Part shown: positions 37,616-50,482 of the stretch, piece after piece
How the letters are laid out: each line of letters begins with the position of its first letter
How positions within the stretch are numbered: position 1 is the first letter of the stretch
Notes under the pieces: generated by a model
Told to the model about the DNA's origin: nothing
The model's database searches: none
The model's input: only the letters and a program-made list of their open reading frames with translations
From: Tubulanus polymorphus
Taxonomy: Eukaryota > Nemertea > Palaeonemertea > Tubulaniformes > Tubulanidae
Assembly (NCBI RefSeq): GCF_964204645.1
Contig: NC_134031.1
Coordinates: forward strand, 21,451,307-21,515,306
Direction of reading: 5' to 3'
Length of the DNA: 64,000 nt
Position numbers and translations under genes: made by a program

Positions 37616-37626
37616 AGGCCGAGGAG
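37616..37626 (+). repeat. Left terminal inverted repeat of the transposon
   Basis: AGGCCGAGGAG, perfectly complementary in reverse to 38404-38414. Beyond 11 bases the two ends diverge (TATGG against CAGTA). Confidence 0.93.
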
Positions 37627-37705
37627 TATGGATGCTAGTTAACCGGGTGGCAAACACTTGAGATCGGCCGTCCCACTTTTACAGTATCTTGTTTATAATT
37701 TTTAG

Positions 37706-37726
37706 AGTGAGCGAGGTTGGCTCACT
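37706..37726. repeat. Subterminal hairpin inside the transposon
   Basis: AGTGAGC and GCTCACT form a perfect 7-bp inverted repeat around a 7-base loop, about 90 bases from the left end. Subterminal palindromes can be transposase-binding or structural features, but no function can be inferred here. A second small palindrome (TTTCAAA, three T, TTTGAAA) is at 37890-37906. Confidence 0.6.
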
Positions 37727-38403
37727 ACAGAAAAGCAGGTCACACACAGTTAAATTTGACAAATTCATAAAAGTTTTCATATCAAGTTCTAAACTAATTT
37801 TAAATAATCTAGTCATAGTGGGAATGAAAATCTGATGCTAGCGATCTTTTTTTGTAGAGATAGGGCCAAGATAAAAGATTTTAGAGACATTTCAAATTTT
37901 TTGAAAATCATTAATTTTTATCCGATTTTAATGAAATTTGGACACAACATTGATGGTAGATAGCTAAACAAGTGTACGAAATTTCAGACTGATCCATTGA
38001 TCATAGAAAAAGTTTTGATGTTGCCAAATTTTGGTACTATGAATGAGGCTATGTTTTGTTTATGTATACTGATGACTATAGGTATCAAATTACTGTTAAT
38101 GTGCTCTGTGAGCTACACTAATTCACTGGATAACTCCTCCCTCTATGTCATTCAAAGATTCAAATTTTGAAGGAAATACCAACTAAAAACCTTAATTTCT
38201 CGTAGAGGAGGGCCTAAAACACATTTTTGACTGCAGAAATGAATATATTACACATTAATACATATGTCTGACAAAAAGGAGGGTCCAAATCGGATAACTG
38301 ACAGAGAAAATAGGAGGTTTCCAGTTTCAACCGTTGGAGCTCTCCACTGCACTATTGCTTCATGGGTACTGCCATCTTTGACATTGATTGGGCTTTTATA
38401 CTG

Positions 38404-38414
38404 CTCCTCGGCCT
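38404..38414 (-). repeat. Right terminal inverted repeat of the transposon
   Basis: CTCCTCGGCCT, the reverse complement of the left terminus, immediately followed by the duplicated TTAA. Confidence 0.93.
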
Positions 38415-38418
38415 TTAA
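38415..38418. repeat. Right target-site duplication TTAA
   Basis: Second copy of the target; the satellite continues as gaattttctggctat, completing the monomer interrupted at 37615. Confidence 0.95.
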
Positions 38419-40486
38419 GAATTTTCTGGCTATTTATGCTCCTGAAGATGATGGACTCGATCTGAAATGATAGGTTAAGGTAAACTGAACTGATTCCGAG
38501 CAGATGGACTGAAAGATACAGATTTTTCTTGCAAAATAGGGTCCTAAAGATGATGAATTCTATCTTAATTGATGGGTTAGGGTGTACTGAACTGATTTCA
38601 AATAGATAGGTTGAAAGATTAAGAACTTTCTGGCTGCTTTTGGTTCTGACGATGATGGATTCAATCTGAAAAGATGGGTTAAGGCGTATTGAACTGATTT
38701 CAAATGGATAGGTGGAAAGATTAAGAATTTTCTGGCTATTTATGCTCCTGAAGATGATGGACTCGATCTGAAATGATAGGTTAAGGTAAACTGAACTGAT
38801 TTCGAGTAGATGGACAGAAAGATACAGATTTTTCTTGCAAAATAGGGTCCTAAAGATGATGAATTCTATCTTAATTGATGGGTTAGGGTGAACTGAATTG
38901 ATTTCAAATAGATAGGTGGAAAGAATCAGAATTTTCTGGCTGCCTTTGGTTCTGAAGATGATGGACTCAATCTGAAAAGATGGGCTAAGGCGTATTGAAC
39001 TGATTTCAAATAGATAGGTGGAAAGATTAAGAATTTTCTGGCTATTTATGCTCCTGAAGATGATGGACTCGATCTGAAATGATAGGTTAAGGTAAACTGA
39101 ACTGATTTCGAGTAGATGGACTGAAAGATACAGATTTTTCTTGCAAAATAGGGTCCTAAAGATGATGAATTCTATCTTAATTGATGGGTTAGGGTGTACT
39201 GAACTGATTTCAAATAGATAGGTTGAAAGATTAAGAATTTTCTGGCTGCTTTTGGTTCTGAAGATGATGGATTCAATCTGAAAAGATGTGTTAAGGCGTA
39301 TTGAACTGATTTCAAATAGATAGGTGGAAAGATTAAGAATTTTCTGGCTATTTATGCTCCTGAAGATGATGGACTCGATCTGAAATGATAGGTTAAGGTA
39401 AACTGAACTGATTTCGAGCAGATGGACTGAAAGATACAGATTTTTCTTGCAAAATAGGGTCCTAAAGATGATGAGTTCTATCTTAATTGATGGGTTAGGG
39501 TGTACTGAACTGATTTCAAATAGATAGGTGGAAAGATTAAGAATTTTCTGGTTATTTATGCTCCTGAAGATGATGGACTCGATCTGAAATGATAGGTTAA
39601 GGTAAACTGAACTGATTTCGAGTAGATGGACTGAAAGATACAGATTTTTCTTGCAAAATAGGGTCCTAAAGATGATGAGTTCAATCTTAATTGATGGGTT
39701 AGGTTGTACTGAACTGATTTCAAATAGATAGGTGGAAAGATTAAGAATTTTCTGGTTATTTATGCTCCTGAAGATGATGGACTCGATCTGAAATGATAGG
39801 TTAAGGTAAACTGAACAGATTTCGAGTAGATGGACTGAAAGATACAGATTTTTCTTGCAAAATAGGGTCCTAAAGATGATGAATTCTATCTTAATTGATG
39901 GGTTAGGGTGTACTGAACTGATTTCAAATAGATAGGTTGAAAGAATCAGAATTTTCTGGCTGCTTTTGGTTCTGAAGATGATGGATTCAATCTGAAAAGA
40001 TGTGTTAAGGCGTATTGAACTGATTTCAAATAGATAGGTGGAAAGATTAAGAATTTTCTGGCTATTTATGCTCCTGAAGATGATGGACTCGATCTGAAAT
40101 GATAGGTTAAGGTAGACTGAACTGATTTCGAGTAGATGGACTGAAAGATACAGATTTTTCTTGCAAAATAGGGTCCTAAAGATGATGAGTTCTATCTTAA
40201 TTGATGGGTTAGGGTGAACTGAACTGATTTCAAATAGATAGGTGGAAAGAATCAGAATTTTCTGGCTGCCTTTGGTTCTGAAGATGATGGACTCAATCTG
40301 AAAAGATGGGCTAAGGCGTATTGAACTGATTTCAAATAGATAGGTGGAAAGATTAAGAATTTTCTGGCTATTTATGCTCCTGAAGATGATGGACTCGATC
40401 TGAAATGATAGGTTAAGGTAGACTGAACTGATTTCGAGTAGATGGACTGAAAGATACAGATTTTTCTTGCAAAATAGGGTCCTAAA

Positions 40487-43400
40487 GATGATGAATTCTA
40501 TCTTAATTGATGGGTTAGGGTGAACTGAACTGATTTCAAATAGATAGGTGGAAAGATTAAAAATTTTCTGGCTGCCTTTGGTTTTGAAGATGATGGACTC
40601 AATCTGAAAAGATGGGCTAAGGCGTATTGAACTGATTTCAAATAGATAGGTGGAAAGATTAAGAATTTTCTGGCTATTTATGCTCCTGAAGATGATGGAC
40701 TCGATCTGAAATGATAGGTTAAGGTAAACTGAACTGATTTCGAGTAGATGGACTGAAAGATACAGATTTTTCTTGCAAAATAGGGTCCTAAAGATGAGGA
40801 ATTCTATCTTAATTGATGGGTTAGGGTGTACTGAACTGATTTCAAATAGATAGGTTGAAAGATTAAGAACTTTCTGGCAACTTTTGGTTCTGAAGATGAT
40901 GGATTCAATCTGAAAAGATGGGTTAAGGCGTATTGAACTGATTTCAAATGGATAGGTGGAAAGATTAAGAATTTTCTGGCTATTTATGCTCCTGAAGATG
41001 ATGGACTCGATCTGAAATGATAGGTTAAGGTAAACTGAACTGATTTCGAGTAGATGGACAGAAAGATACAGATTTTTCTTGCAAAATAGGGTCCTAAAGA
41101 TGATGAATTCTATCTTAATTGATGGGTTAGGGTGAACTGAATTGATTTCAAATAGATAGGTGGAAAGAATCAGAATTTTCTGGCTGCCTTTGGTTCTGAA
41201 GATGATGGACTCAATCTGAAAAGATGGGCTAAGGCGTATTGAACTGATTTCAAATAGATAGGTGGAAAGATTAAGAATTTTCTGGCTATTTATGCTCCTG
41301 AAGATGATGGACTCGATCTGAAATGATAGGTTAAGGTAAACTGAACTGATTTCGAGTAGATGGACTGAAAGATACAGATTTTTCTTGCAAAATAGGGTCC
41401 TAAAGATGATGAATTCTATCTTAATTGATGGGTTAGGGTGTACTGAACTGATTTCAAATAGATAGGTTGAAAGATTAAGAATTTTCTGGCTGCTTTTGGT
41501 TCTGAAGATGATGGATTCAATCTGAAAAGATGTGTTAAGGCGTATTGAACTGATTTCAAATAGATAGGTGGAAAGATTAAGAATTTTCTGGCTATTTATG
41601 CTCCTGAAGATGATGGACTCGATCTGAAATGATAGGTTAAGGTAAACTGAACTGATTTCGAGCAGATGGACTGAAAGATACAGATTTTTCTTGCAAAATA
41701 GGGTCCTAAAGATGATGAGTTCTATCTTAATTGATGGGTTAGGGTGTACTGAACTGATTTCAAATAGATAGGTTGAAAGAATCAGAATTTTCTGGCTGCT
41801 TTTGGTTCTGAAGATGATGGATTCAATCTGAAAAGATGTGTTAAGGCGTATTGAACTGATTTCAAATAGATAGGTGGAAAGATTAAGAATTTTCTGGCTA
41901 TTTATGCTCCTGAAGATGATGGACTCGATCTGAAATGATAGGTTAAGGTAAACTGAACTGATTCCGAGCAGATGGACTGAAAGATACAGATTTTTCTTGC
42001 AAAATAGGGTCCTAAAGATGATGAGTTCTATCTTAATTGATGGGTTAGGGTGTACTGAACTGATTTCAAATAGATAGGTTGAAAGATTAAGAACTTTCTG
42101 GCTGCTTTTGGTTCTGAAGATGATGGATTCAATCTGAAAAGATGGGTTAAGGCGTATTGAACTGATTTCAAATGGATAGGTGGAAAGATTAAGAATTTTC
42201 TGGCTATTTATGCTCCTGAAGATGATGGACTCGATCTGAAATGATAGGTTAAGGTAAACTGAACTGATTTCGAGTAGATGGACAGAAAGATACAGATTTT
42301 TCTTGCAAAATAGGGTCCTAAAGATGATGAATTCTATCTTAATTGATGGGTTAGGGTGAACTGAATTGATTTCAAATAGATAGGTGGAAAGAATCAGAAT
42401 TTTCTGGCTGCCTTTGGTTCTGAAGATGATGGACTCAATCTGAAAAGATGGGCTAAGGCGTATTGAACTGATTTCAAATAGATAGGTGGAAAGATTAAGA
42501 ATTTTCTGGCTATTTATGCTCCTGAAGATGATGGACTCGATCTGAAATGATAGGTTAAGGTAAACTGAACTGATTTCGAGTAGATGGACTGAAAGATACA
42601 GATTTTTCTTGCAAAATAGGGTCCTAAAGATGATGAATTCTATCTTAATTGATGGGTTAGGGTGTACTGAACTGATTTCAAATAGATAGGTTGAAAGATT
42701 AAGAATTTTCTGGCTGCTTTTGGTTCTGAAGATGATGGATTCAATCTGAAAAGATGTGTTAAGGCGTATTGAACTGATTTCAAATAGATAGGTGGAAAGA
42801 TTAAGAATTTTCTGGCTATTTATGCTCCTGAAGATGATGGACTCGATCTGAAATGATAGGTTAAGGTAAACTGAACTGATTTCGAGCAGATGGACTGAAA
42901 GATACAGATTTTTCTTGCAAAATAGGGTCCTAAAGATGATGAGTTCTATCTTAATTGATGGGTTAGGGTGTACTGAACTGATTTCAAATAGATAGGTGGA
43001 AAGATTAAGAATTTTCTGGTTATTTATGCTCCTGAAGATGATGGACTCGATCTGAAATGATAGGTTAAGGTAAACTGAACTGATTTCGAGTAGATGGACT
43101 GAAAGATACAGATTTTTCTTGCAAAATAGGGTCCTAAAGATGATGAGTTCAATCTTAATTGATGGGTTAGGTTGTACTGAACTGATTTCAAATAGATAGG
43201 TGGATAGATTAAGAATTTTCTGGTTATTTATGCTCCTGAAGATGATGGACTCGATCTGAAATGATAGGTTAAGGTAAACTGAACTGATTTCGAGTAGATG
43301 GACTGAAAGATACAGATTTTTCTTGCAAAATAGGGTCCTAAAGATGATGAATTCTATCTTAATTGATGGGTTAGGGTGTACTGAACTGATTTCAAATAGA

Positions 43401-43648
43401 TAGGTTGAAAGAATCAGAATTTTCTGGCTGCTTTTGGTTCTGAAGATGATGGATTCAATCTGAAAAGATGTGTTAAGGCGTATTGAACTGATTTCAAATA
43501 GATAGGTGGAAAGATTAAGAATTTTCTGGCTATTTATGCTCCTGAAGATGATGGACTCGATCTGAAATGATAGGTTAAGGTAGACTGAACTGATTTCGAG
43601 TAGATGGACTGAAAGATACAGATTTTTCTTGCAAAATAGGGTCCTAAA
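40487..43648 (+). repeat. Right-zone block, copy with complete trimer set (partner 58542-61397)
   Basis: 40487-42322 corresponds to 58542-60377 (offset 18055), sharing rare markers gatgaggaattc (40793/58848) and ggcaacttttgg. 42629-43648 corresponds to 60378-61397 (offset 17749). The trimer at 42323-42628, marked by gtgaactgaattg, has no counterpart at that point in the other copy. The offsets differ by exactly 306, so the copies differ by gain or loss of one whole trimer. Confidence 0.8.
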
Positions 43649-44158
43649 GATGATGAGTTCTATCTTAATTGATGGGTTAGGGTGAACTGAACTGATTTCA
43701 AATAGATAGGTGGAAAGAATCAGAATTTTCTGGCTGCCTTTGGTTCTGAAGATGATGGACTCAATCTGAAAAGATGGGCTAAGGCGTATTGAACTGATTT
43801 CAAATAGATAGGTGGAAAGATTAAGAATTTTCTGGCTATTTATGCTCCTGAAGATGATGGACTCGATCTGAAATGATAGGTTAAGGTAAACTGAACTGAT
43901 TTCGAGTAGATGGACTGAAAGATACAGATTTTTCTTGCAAAATAGGGTCCTAAAGATGATGAATTCTATCTTAATTGATGGGTTAGGGTGTACTGAACTG
44001 ATTTCAAATGGATAGGTGGAAAGATTAAGAATTTTCTGGCTATTTATGCTCCTGAAGATGATGGACTCGATCTGAAATGATAGGTTAAGATAAACTGAAC
44101 TGATTTCGAGTAGATGGACTGAAAGATACAGATTTTTCTTGCAAAATATGGTCCTAAA

Positions 44159-44260
44159 GATGATGAGTTCTATCTTAGTGATGGGTTAGGGTGTACTGAA
44201 CTGATTTCAAATAGATAGGTTGAGAGAATCAGAATTTTCTGGCTGCTTTTGGTTCTGAAG
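44159..44260 (+). other. Class A monomer with the only single-base deletion placed in the array
   Basis: This A monomer reads tatcttagtgatggg where others read tatcttaattgatggg, losing one base near 44177 and changing a neighbour. It explains why the aaaatatggtcc markers at 44149 and 45576 are 1427 rather than 1428 bases apart. I saw no other copy with this change, so it is recent or was never amplified. Confidence 0.85.
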
Positions 44261-45381
44261 ATGATGGATTCAATCTGAAAAGATGTGTTAAGGCGTATTG
44301 AACTGATTTCAAATAGATAGGTGGAAAGATTAAGAATTTTCTGGCTATTTATGCTCCTGAAGATGATGGACTCGATCTGAAATGATAGGTTAAGGTAAAC
44401 TGAACTGATTTCGAGCAGATGGACTGAAAGATACAGATTTTTCTTGCAAAATAGGGTCCTAAAGATGATGAGTTCTATCTTAATTGATGGGTTAGGGTGT
44501 ACTGAACTGATTTCAAATAGATAGGTTGAAAGAATCAGAATTTTCTGGCTGCTTTTGGTTCTGAAGATGATGGATTCAATCTGAAAAGATGTGTTAAGGC
44601 GTATTGAACTGATTTCAAATAGATAGGTGGAAAGATAAAGAATTTTCTGGTTATTTATGCTCCTGAAGATGATGGACTCGATCTGAAATGATAGGTTAAG
44701 GTAAACTGAACTGATTTCGAGTAGATGGACTGAAAGATACAGATTTTTCTTGCAAAATAGGGTCCTAAAGATGATGAATTCTATCTTAATTGATGGGTTA
44801 GGTTGTACTGAACTGATTTCAAATAGATAGGTTGAAAGAATCAGAATTTTCTGGCTGCTTTTGGTTCTGAAGATGATGGATTCAATCTGAAAAGATGTGT
44901 TAAGGCGTATTGAACTGATTTCAAATAGATAGGTGGAAAGATTAAGAATTTTCTGGCTATTTATGCTCCTGAAGATGATGGACTCGATCTGAAATGATAG
45001 GTTAAGGTAGACTGAACTGATTTCGAGTAGATGGACTGAAAGATACAGATTTTTCTTGCAAAATAGGGTCCTAAAGATGATGAGTTCTATCTTAATTGAT
45101 GGGTTAGGGTGAACTGAACTGATTTCAAATAGATAGGTGGAAAGAATCAGAATTTTCTGGCTGCCTTTGGTTCTGAAGATGATGGACTCAATCTGAAAAG
45201 ATGGGCTAAGGCGTATTGAACTGATTTCAAATAGATAGGTGGAAAGATTAAGAATTTTCTGGCTATTTATGCTCCTGAAGATGATGGACTCGATCTGAAA
45301 TGATAGGTTAAGGTAAACTGAACTGATTTCGAGTAGATGGACTGAAAGATACAGATTTTTCTTGCAAAATAGGGTCCTAAA

Positions 45382-47523
45382 GATGATGAATTCTATCTTA
45401 ATTGATGGGTTAGGGTGTACTGAACTGATTTCAAATGGATAAGTGGAAAGATTAAGAATTTTCTGGCTATTTATGCTCCTGAAGATGATGGACTCGATCT
45501 GAAATGATAGGTAAAGATAAACTGAACTGATTTCGAGTAGATGGACTGAAAGATACAGATTTTTCTTGCAAAATATGGTCCTAAAGATGATGAGTTCTAT
45601 CTTAATTGATGGGTTAGGGTGTACTGAACTGATTTCAAATAGATAGGTTGAGAGAATCAGAATTTTCTGGCTGCTTTTGGTTCTGAAGATGATGGATTCA
45701 ATCTGAAAAGATGTGTTAAGGCGTATTGAACTGATTTCAAATAGATAGGTGGAAAGATTAAGAATTTTCTGGCTATTTATGCTCCTGAAGATGATGGACT
45801 CGATCTGAAATGATAGGTTAAGGTAAACTGAACTGATTTCGAGCAGATGGACTGAAAGATACAGATTTTTCTTGCAAAATAGGGTCCTAAAGATGATGAG
45901 TTCTATCTTAATTGATGGGTTAGGGTGTACTGAACTGATTTCAAATAGATAGGTTGAAAGAATCAGAATTTTCTGGCTGCTTTTGGTTCTGAAGATGATG
46001 GATTCAATCTGAAAAGATGTGTTAAGGCGTATTGAACTGATTTCAAATAGATAGGTGGAAAGATTAAGAATTTTCTGGCTATTTATGCTCCTGAAGATGA
46101 TGGACTCGATCTGAAATGATAGGTTAAGGTAAACTGAACTGATTTCGAGTAGATGGACTGAAAGATACAGATTTTTCTTGCAAAAAAGGGTCCTAAAGAT
46201 GATGAATTCTATCTTAATTGATGGGTTAGGGTGAACTGAACTGATTTCAAATAGATGGGTGGAAAGAATCAGAATTTTCTGGCTGCCTTTGGTTCTGAAG
46301 ATGATGGACTCAATCTGAAAAGATGGGCTAAGGCGTATTGAACTGATTTCAAATAGATAGGTGGAAAGATTAAGAATTTTCTGGCTATTTATGCTCCTGA
46401 AGATGATGGACTCGATCTGAAATGATAGGTTAAGGTAAACTGAACTGATTCCGAGCAGATGGACTGAAAGATACAGATTTTTCTTGCAAAATAGGGTCCT
46501 AAAGATGATGAGTTCTATCTTAATTGATGGGTTAGGGTGTACTGAACTGATTTCAAATAGATAGGTGGAAAGATTAAGAATTTTCTGGTTATTTATGCTC
46601 CTGAAGATGATGGACTCGATCTGAAAGGATAGGTTAAGGTAAACTGAACTGATTTCGAGTAGATGGACTGAAAGATACAGATTTTTCTTGCAAAATAGGG
46701 TCCTAAAGATGATGAATTCTATCTTAATTGATGGGTTAGGTTGTACTGAACTGATTTCAAATAGATAGGTGGAAAGATTAAGAATTTTCTGGTTATTTAT
46801 GCTCCTGAAGATGATGGACTCGATCTGAAATGATAGGTTAAGGTAAACTGAACTGATTTCGAGTAGATGGACTGAAAGATACAGATTTTTCTTGCAAAAT
46901 AGGGTCCTAAAGATGATGAATTCTATCTTAATTGATGGGTTAGGGTGTACTGAACTGATTTCAAATAGATAGGTTGAAAGAATCAGAATTTTCTGGCTGC
47001 TTTTGGTTCTGAAGATGATGGATTCAATCTGAAAAGATGTGTTAAGGCGTATTGAACTGATTTCAAATAGATAGGTGGAAAGATTAAGAATTTTCTGGCT
47101 ATTTATGCTCCTGAAGATGATGGACTCGATCTGAAATGATAGGTTAAGGTAGACTGAACTGATTTCGAGTAGATGGACTGAAAGATACAGATTTTTCTTG
47201 CAAAATAGGGTCCTAAAGATGATGAGTTCTATCTTAATTGATGGGTTAGGGTGAACTGAACTGATTTCAAATAGATAGGTGGAAAGAATCAGAATTTTCT
47301 GGCTGCCTTTGGTTCTGAAGATGATGGACTCAATCTGAAAAGATGGGCTAAGGCGTATTGAACTGATTTCAAATAGATAGGTGGAAAGATTAAGAATTTT
47401 CTGGCTATTTATGCTCCTGAAGATGATGGACTCGATCTGAAATGATAGGTTAAGGTAAACTGAACTGATTTCGAGTAGATGGACTGAAAGATACAGATTT
47501 TTCTTGCAAAATAGGGTCCTAAA
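45382..47523 (+). repeat. 2142-bp supra-unit (21 monomers), copy 1
   Basis: Layout: hybrid dimer with gtaaagataaac and aaaatatggtcc, three trimers (the first with gttgagagaatc), two dimers with ggttatttatg, two trimers. The same layout repeats at 47524-49666 and begins again at 49667. Private variants of this copy include ggataagtgg, caaaaaaggg and gaaaggatagg. Confidence 0.8.
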
Positions 47524-49666
47524 GATGATGAATTCTATCTTAATTGATGGGTTAGGGTGTACTGAACTGATTTCAAATGGATAGGTGGAAAGATTAAGAA
47601 TTTTCTGGCTATTTATGCTCCTGAAGATGATGGACTCGATCTGAAATGATAGGTTAAGATAAACTGAACTGATTTCGAGTAGATGGACTGAAAGATACAG
47701 ATTTTTCTTGCAAAATATGGTCCTAAAGATGATGAGTTCTATCTTAATTGATGGGTTAGGGTGTACTGAACTGATTTCAAATAGATAGGTTGAGAGAATC
47801 AGAATTTTCTGGCTGCTTTTGGTTCTGAAGATGATGGATTCAATCTGAAAAGATGTGTTAAGGCGTATTGAACTGATTTCAAATAGATAGGTGGAAAGAT
47901 TAAGAATTTTCTGGCTATTTATGCTCCTGAAGATGATGGACTCGATCTGAAATGATAGGTTAAGGTAAACTGAACTGATTTCGAGCAGATGGACTGAAAG
48001 ATACAGATTTTTCTTGCAAAATAGGGTCCTAAAGATGATGAGTTCTATCTTAATTGATGGGTTAGGGTGTACTGAACTGATTTCAAATAGATAGGTTGAA
48101 AGAATCAGAATTTTCTGGCTGCTTTTGGTTCTGAAGATGATGGATTCAATCTGAAAAGATGTGTTAAGGCGTATTGAACTGATTTAAAATAGATAGGTGG
48201 AAAGATTAAGAATTTTCTGGCTATTTATGCTCCTGAAGATGATGGACTCGATCTGAAATGATAGGTTAAGGTAAACTGAACTGATTTCGAGCAGATGGAC
48301 TGAAAGATACAGATTTTTCTTGCAAAATAGGGTCCTAAAGATGATGAGTTCTATCTTAATTGATGGGTTAGGGTGTACTGAACTGATTTCAAATAGATAG
48401 GTTGAAAGAATCAGAATTTTCTGGCTGCTTTTGGTTCTGAAGATGATGGATTCAATCTGAAAAGATGTGTTAAGGCGTATTGAACTGATTTCAAATAGAT
48501 AGGTGGAAAGATTAAGAATTTTCTGGCTATTTATGCTCCTGAAGATGATGGACTCGATCTGAAATGATAGGTTAAGGTAAACTGAACTGATTCCGAGCAG
48601 ATGGACTGAAAGATACAGATTTTTCTTGCAAAATAGGGTCCTAAAGATGATGAGTTCTATCTTAATTGATGGGTTAGGGTGTACTGAACTGATTTCAAAT
48701 AGATAGGTGGAAAGATTAAGAATTTTCTGGTTATTTATGCTCCTGAAGATGATGGACTCGATCTGAAATGATAGGTTAAGGTAAACTGAACTGATTTCGA
48801 GTAGATGGACTGAAAGATACAGATTTTTCTTGCAAAATAGGGTCCTAAAGATGATGAGTTCAATCTTAATTGATGGGTTAGGTTGTACTGAACTGATTTC
48901 AAATAGATAGGTGGAAAGATTAAGAATTTTCTGGTTATTTATGCTCCTGAAGATGATGGACTCGATCTGAAATGATAGGTTAAGGTAAACTGAACTGATT
49001 TCGAGTAGATGGATTGAAAGATACAGATTTTTCTTGCAAAATAGGGTCCTAAAGATGATGAATTCTATCTTAATTGATGGGTTAGGGTGTACTGAACTGA
49101 TTTCAAATAGATAGGTTGAAAGAATCAGAATTTTCTGGCTGCTTTTGGTTCTGAAGATGATGGATTCAATCTGAAAAGATGTGTTAAGGCGTATTGAACT
49201 GATTTCAAATAGATAGGTGGAAAGATTAAGAATTTTCTGGCTATTTATGCTCCTGAAGATGATGGACTCGATCTGAAATGATAGGTTAAGGTAGACTGAA
49301 CTGATTTCGAGTAGATGGACTGAAAGATACAGATTTTTCTTGCAAAATAGGGTCCTAAAGATGATGAGTTCTATCTTAATTGATGGGTTGGGGTGAACTG
49401 AACTGATTTCAAATAGATAGGTGGAAAGAATCAGAATTTTCTGGCTGCCTTTGGTTCTGAAGATGATGGACTCAATCTGAAAAGATGGGCTAAGGCGTAT
49501 TGAACTGATTTCAAATAGATAGGTGGAAAGATTAAGAATTTTTTTGGCTATTTATGCTCCTGAAGATGATGGACTCGATCTGAGATGATAGGTTAAGGTA
49601 AACTGAACTGATTTCGAGTAGATGGACTGAAAGATACAGATTTTTCTTGCAAAATAGGGTCGTAAA
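47524..49666 (+). repeat. 2142-bp supra-unit, copy 2 (2143 bp)
   Basis: Repeats the order of 45382-47523 and is one base longer because of the T7 run at 49539-49545. The marker aaaatatggtcc is at 47718 and recurs at 49861. A partial third copy starts at 49667 (dimer, gttgagagaatc trimer at 49871, then trimers) and departs by about 50789. Confidence 0.8.
49539..49545 (+). other. T7 run: single-base insertion tag of the right zone
   Basis: The B monomer reads aatttttttggc where aattttctggc is usual, one base longer with the C lost. The same change recurs at 52804-52810, in a trimer whose A monomer also shares the rare gatgggttggggtgaactg (49386/52651). The shared pair of variants shows these two trimers are copies, 3265 bases apart. 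Confidence 0.88.
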
Positions 49667-50482
49667 GATGATGAATTCTATCTTAATTGATGGGTTAGGG
49701 TGTACTGAACTGATTTCAAATGGATAGGTGGAAAGATTAAGAATTTTCTGGCTATTTATGCTCCTGAAGATGATGGACTCGATCTGAAATGATAGGTTAA
49801 GATAAACTGAACTGATTTCGAGTAGATGGACTGAAAGATACAGATTTTTCTTGCAAAATATGGTCCTAAAGATGATGAGTTCTATCTTAATTGATGGGTT
49901 AGGTTGTACTGAACTGATTTCAAATAGATAGGTTGAGAGAATCAGAATTTTCTGGCTGCTTTTGGTTCTGAAGATGATGGATTCAATCTGAAAAGATGTG
50001 TTAAGGCGTATTGAACTGATTTCAAATAGATAGGTGGAAAGATTAAGAATTTTCTGGCTATTTATGCTCCTGAAGATGATGGACTCGATCTGAAATGATA
50101 GGTTAAGGTAAACTGAACTGATTTCGAGCAGATGGACTGAAAGATACAGATTTTTCTTCCAAAATAGGGTCCTAAAGATGATGAGTTCTATCTTAATTGA
50201 TGGGTTAGGGTGTACTGAACTGATTTCAAATAGATAGGTTGAAAGAATCAGAATTTTCTGGCTGCTTTTGGTTCTGAAGATGATGGATTCAATCTGAAAA
50301 GATGTGTTAAGGCGTATTGAACTGATTTCAAATAGATAGGTGGAAAGATTAAGAATTTTCTGGCTATTTATGCTCCTGAAGATGATGGACTCGATCTGAA
50401 ATGATAGGTTAAGGTAAACTGAACTGATTTCGAGCAGATGGACTGAAAGATACAGATTTTTCTTGCAAAATAGGGTCCTAAA

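Larger units (their letters stand above)
37616..38414. mobile_element. 799-bp non-autonomous TTAA-flanked DNA transposon (MITE-like)
   Basis: Seen: perfect 11-bp terminal inverted repeats (AGGCCGAGGAG and CTCCTCGGCCT) bound 799 bases unrelated to the satellite, flanked on both sides by TTAA, which occurs once at this place in every intact B monomer. B and C starts at 37542 and 38447 are 905 apart, i.e. 102 plus 799 plus 4. The interior is AT-rich, contains palindromes at 37706-37726 and 37890-37906, and has an imperfect direct repeat gtagag-(N)-gggcc at 37854-37867 and 38202-38214. It has no transposase-length reading frame. Known: piggyBac, Kolobok and Sola3 superfamilies duplicate TTAA. The terminus TTAA-AGG, rather than TTAA-CCC, favours a Kolobok or T2-like assignment, but this is weak and from memory. 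Movement would need an enzyme supplied in trans. Orientation is undefined. Confidence 0.93.

Noticed and set aside
37616-38414. Retroposon or tRNA-derived SINE
   Set aside because: There is no poly-A or simple tail, no A and B box promoter that I can recognise, and the ends are a perfect inverted repeat with a 4-bp TTAA duplication, as in a cut-and-paste DNA element.
37616-38414. Unique-sequence gap between two unrelated satellite arrays
   Set aside because: The monomer is interrupted and resumed in exact phase after removing the element plus one TTAA, so one continuous array was split by insertion.
38264-38470. Plus-strand frame of 68 codons starting in the transposon
   Set aside because: It crosses the right terminal inverted repeat and ends in a satellite C monomer, so it is a chance fusion. 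It has no recognisable domain and is too short for a transposase.
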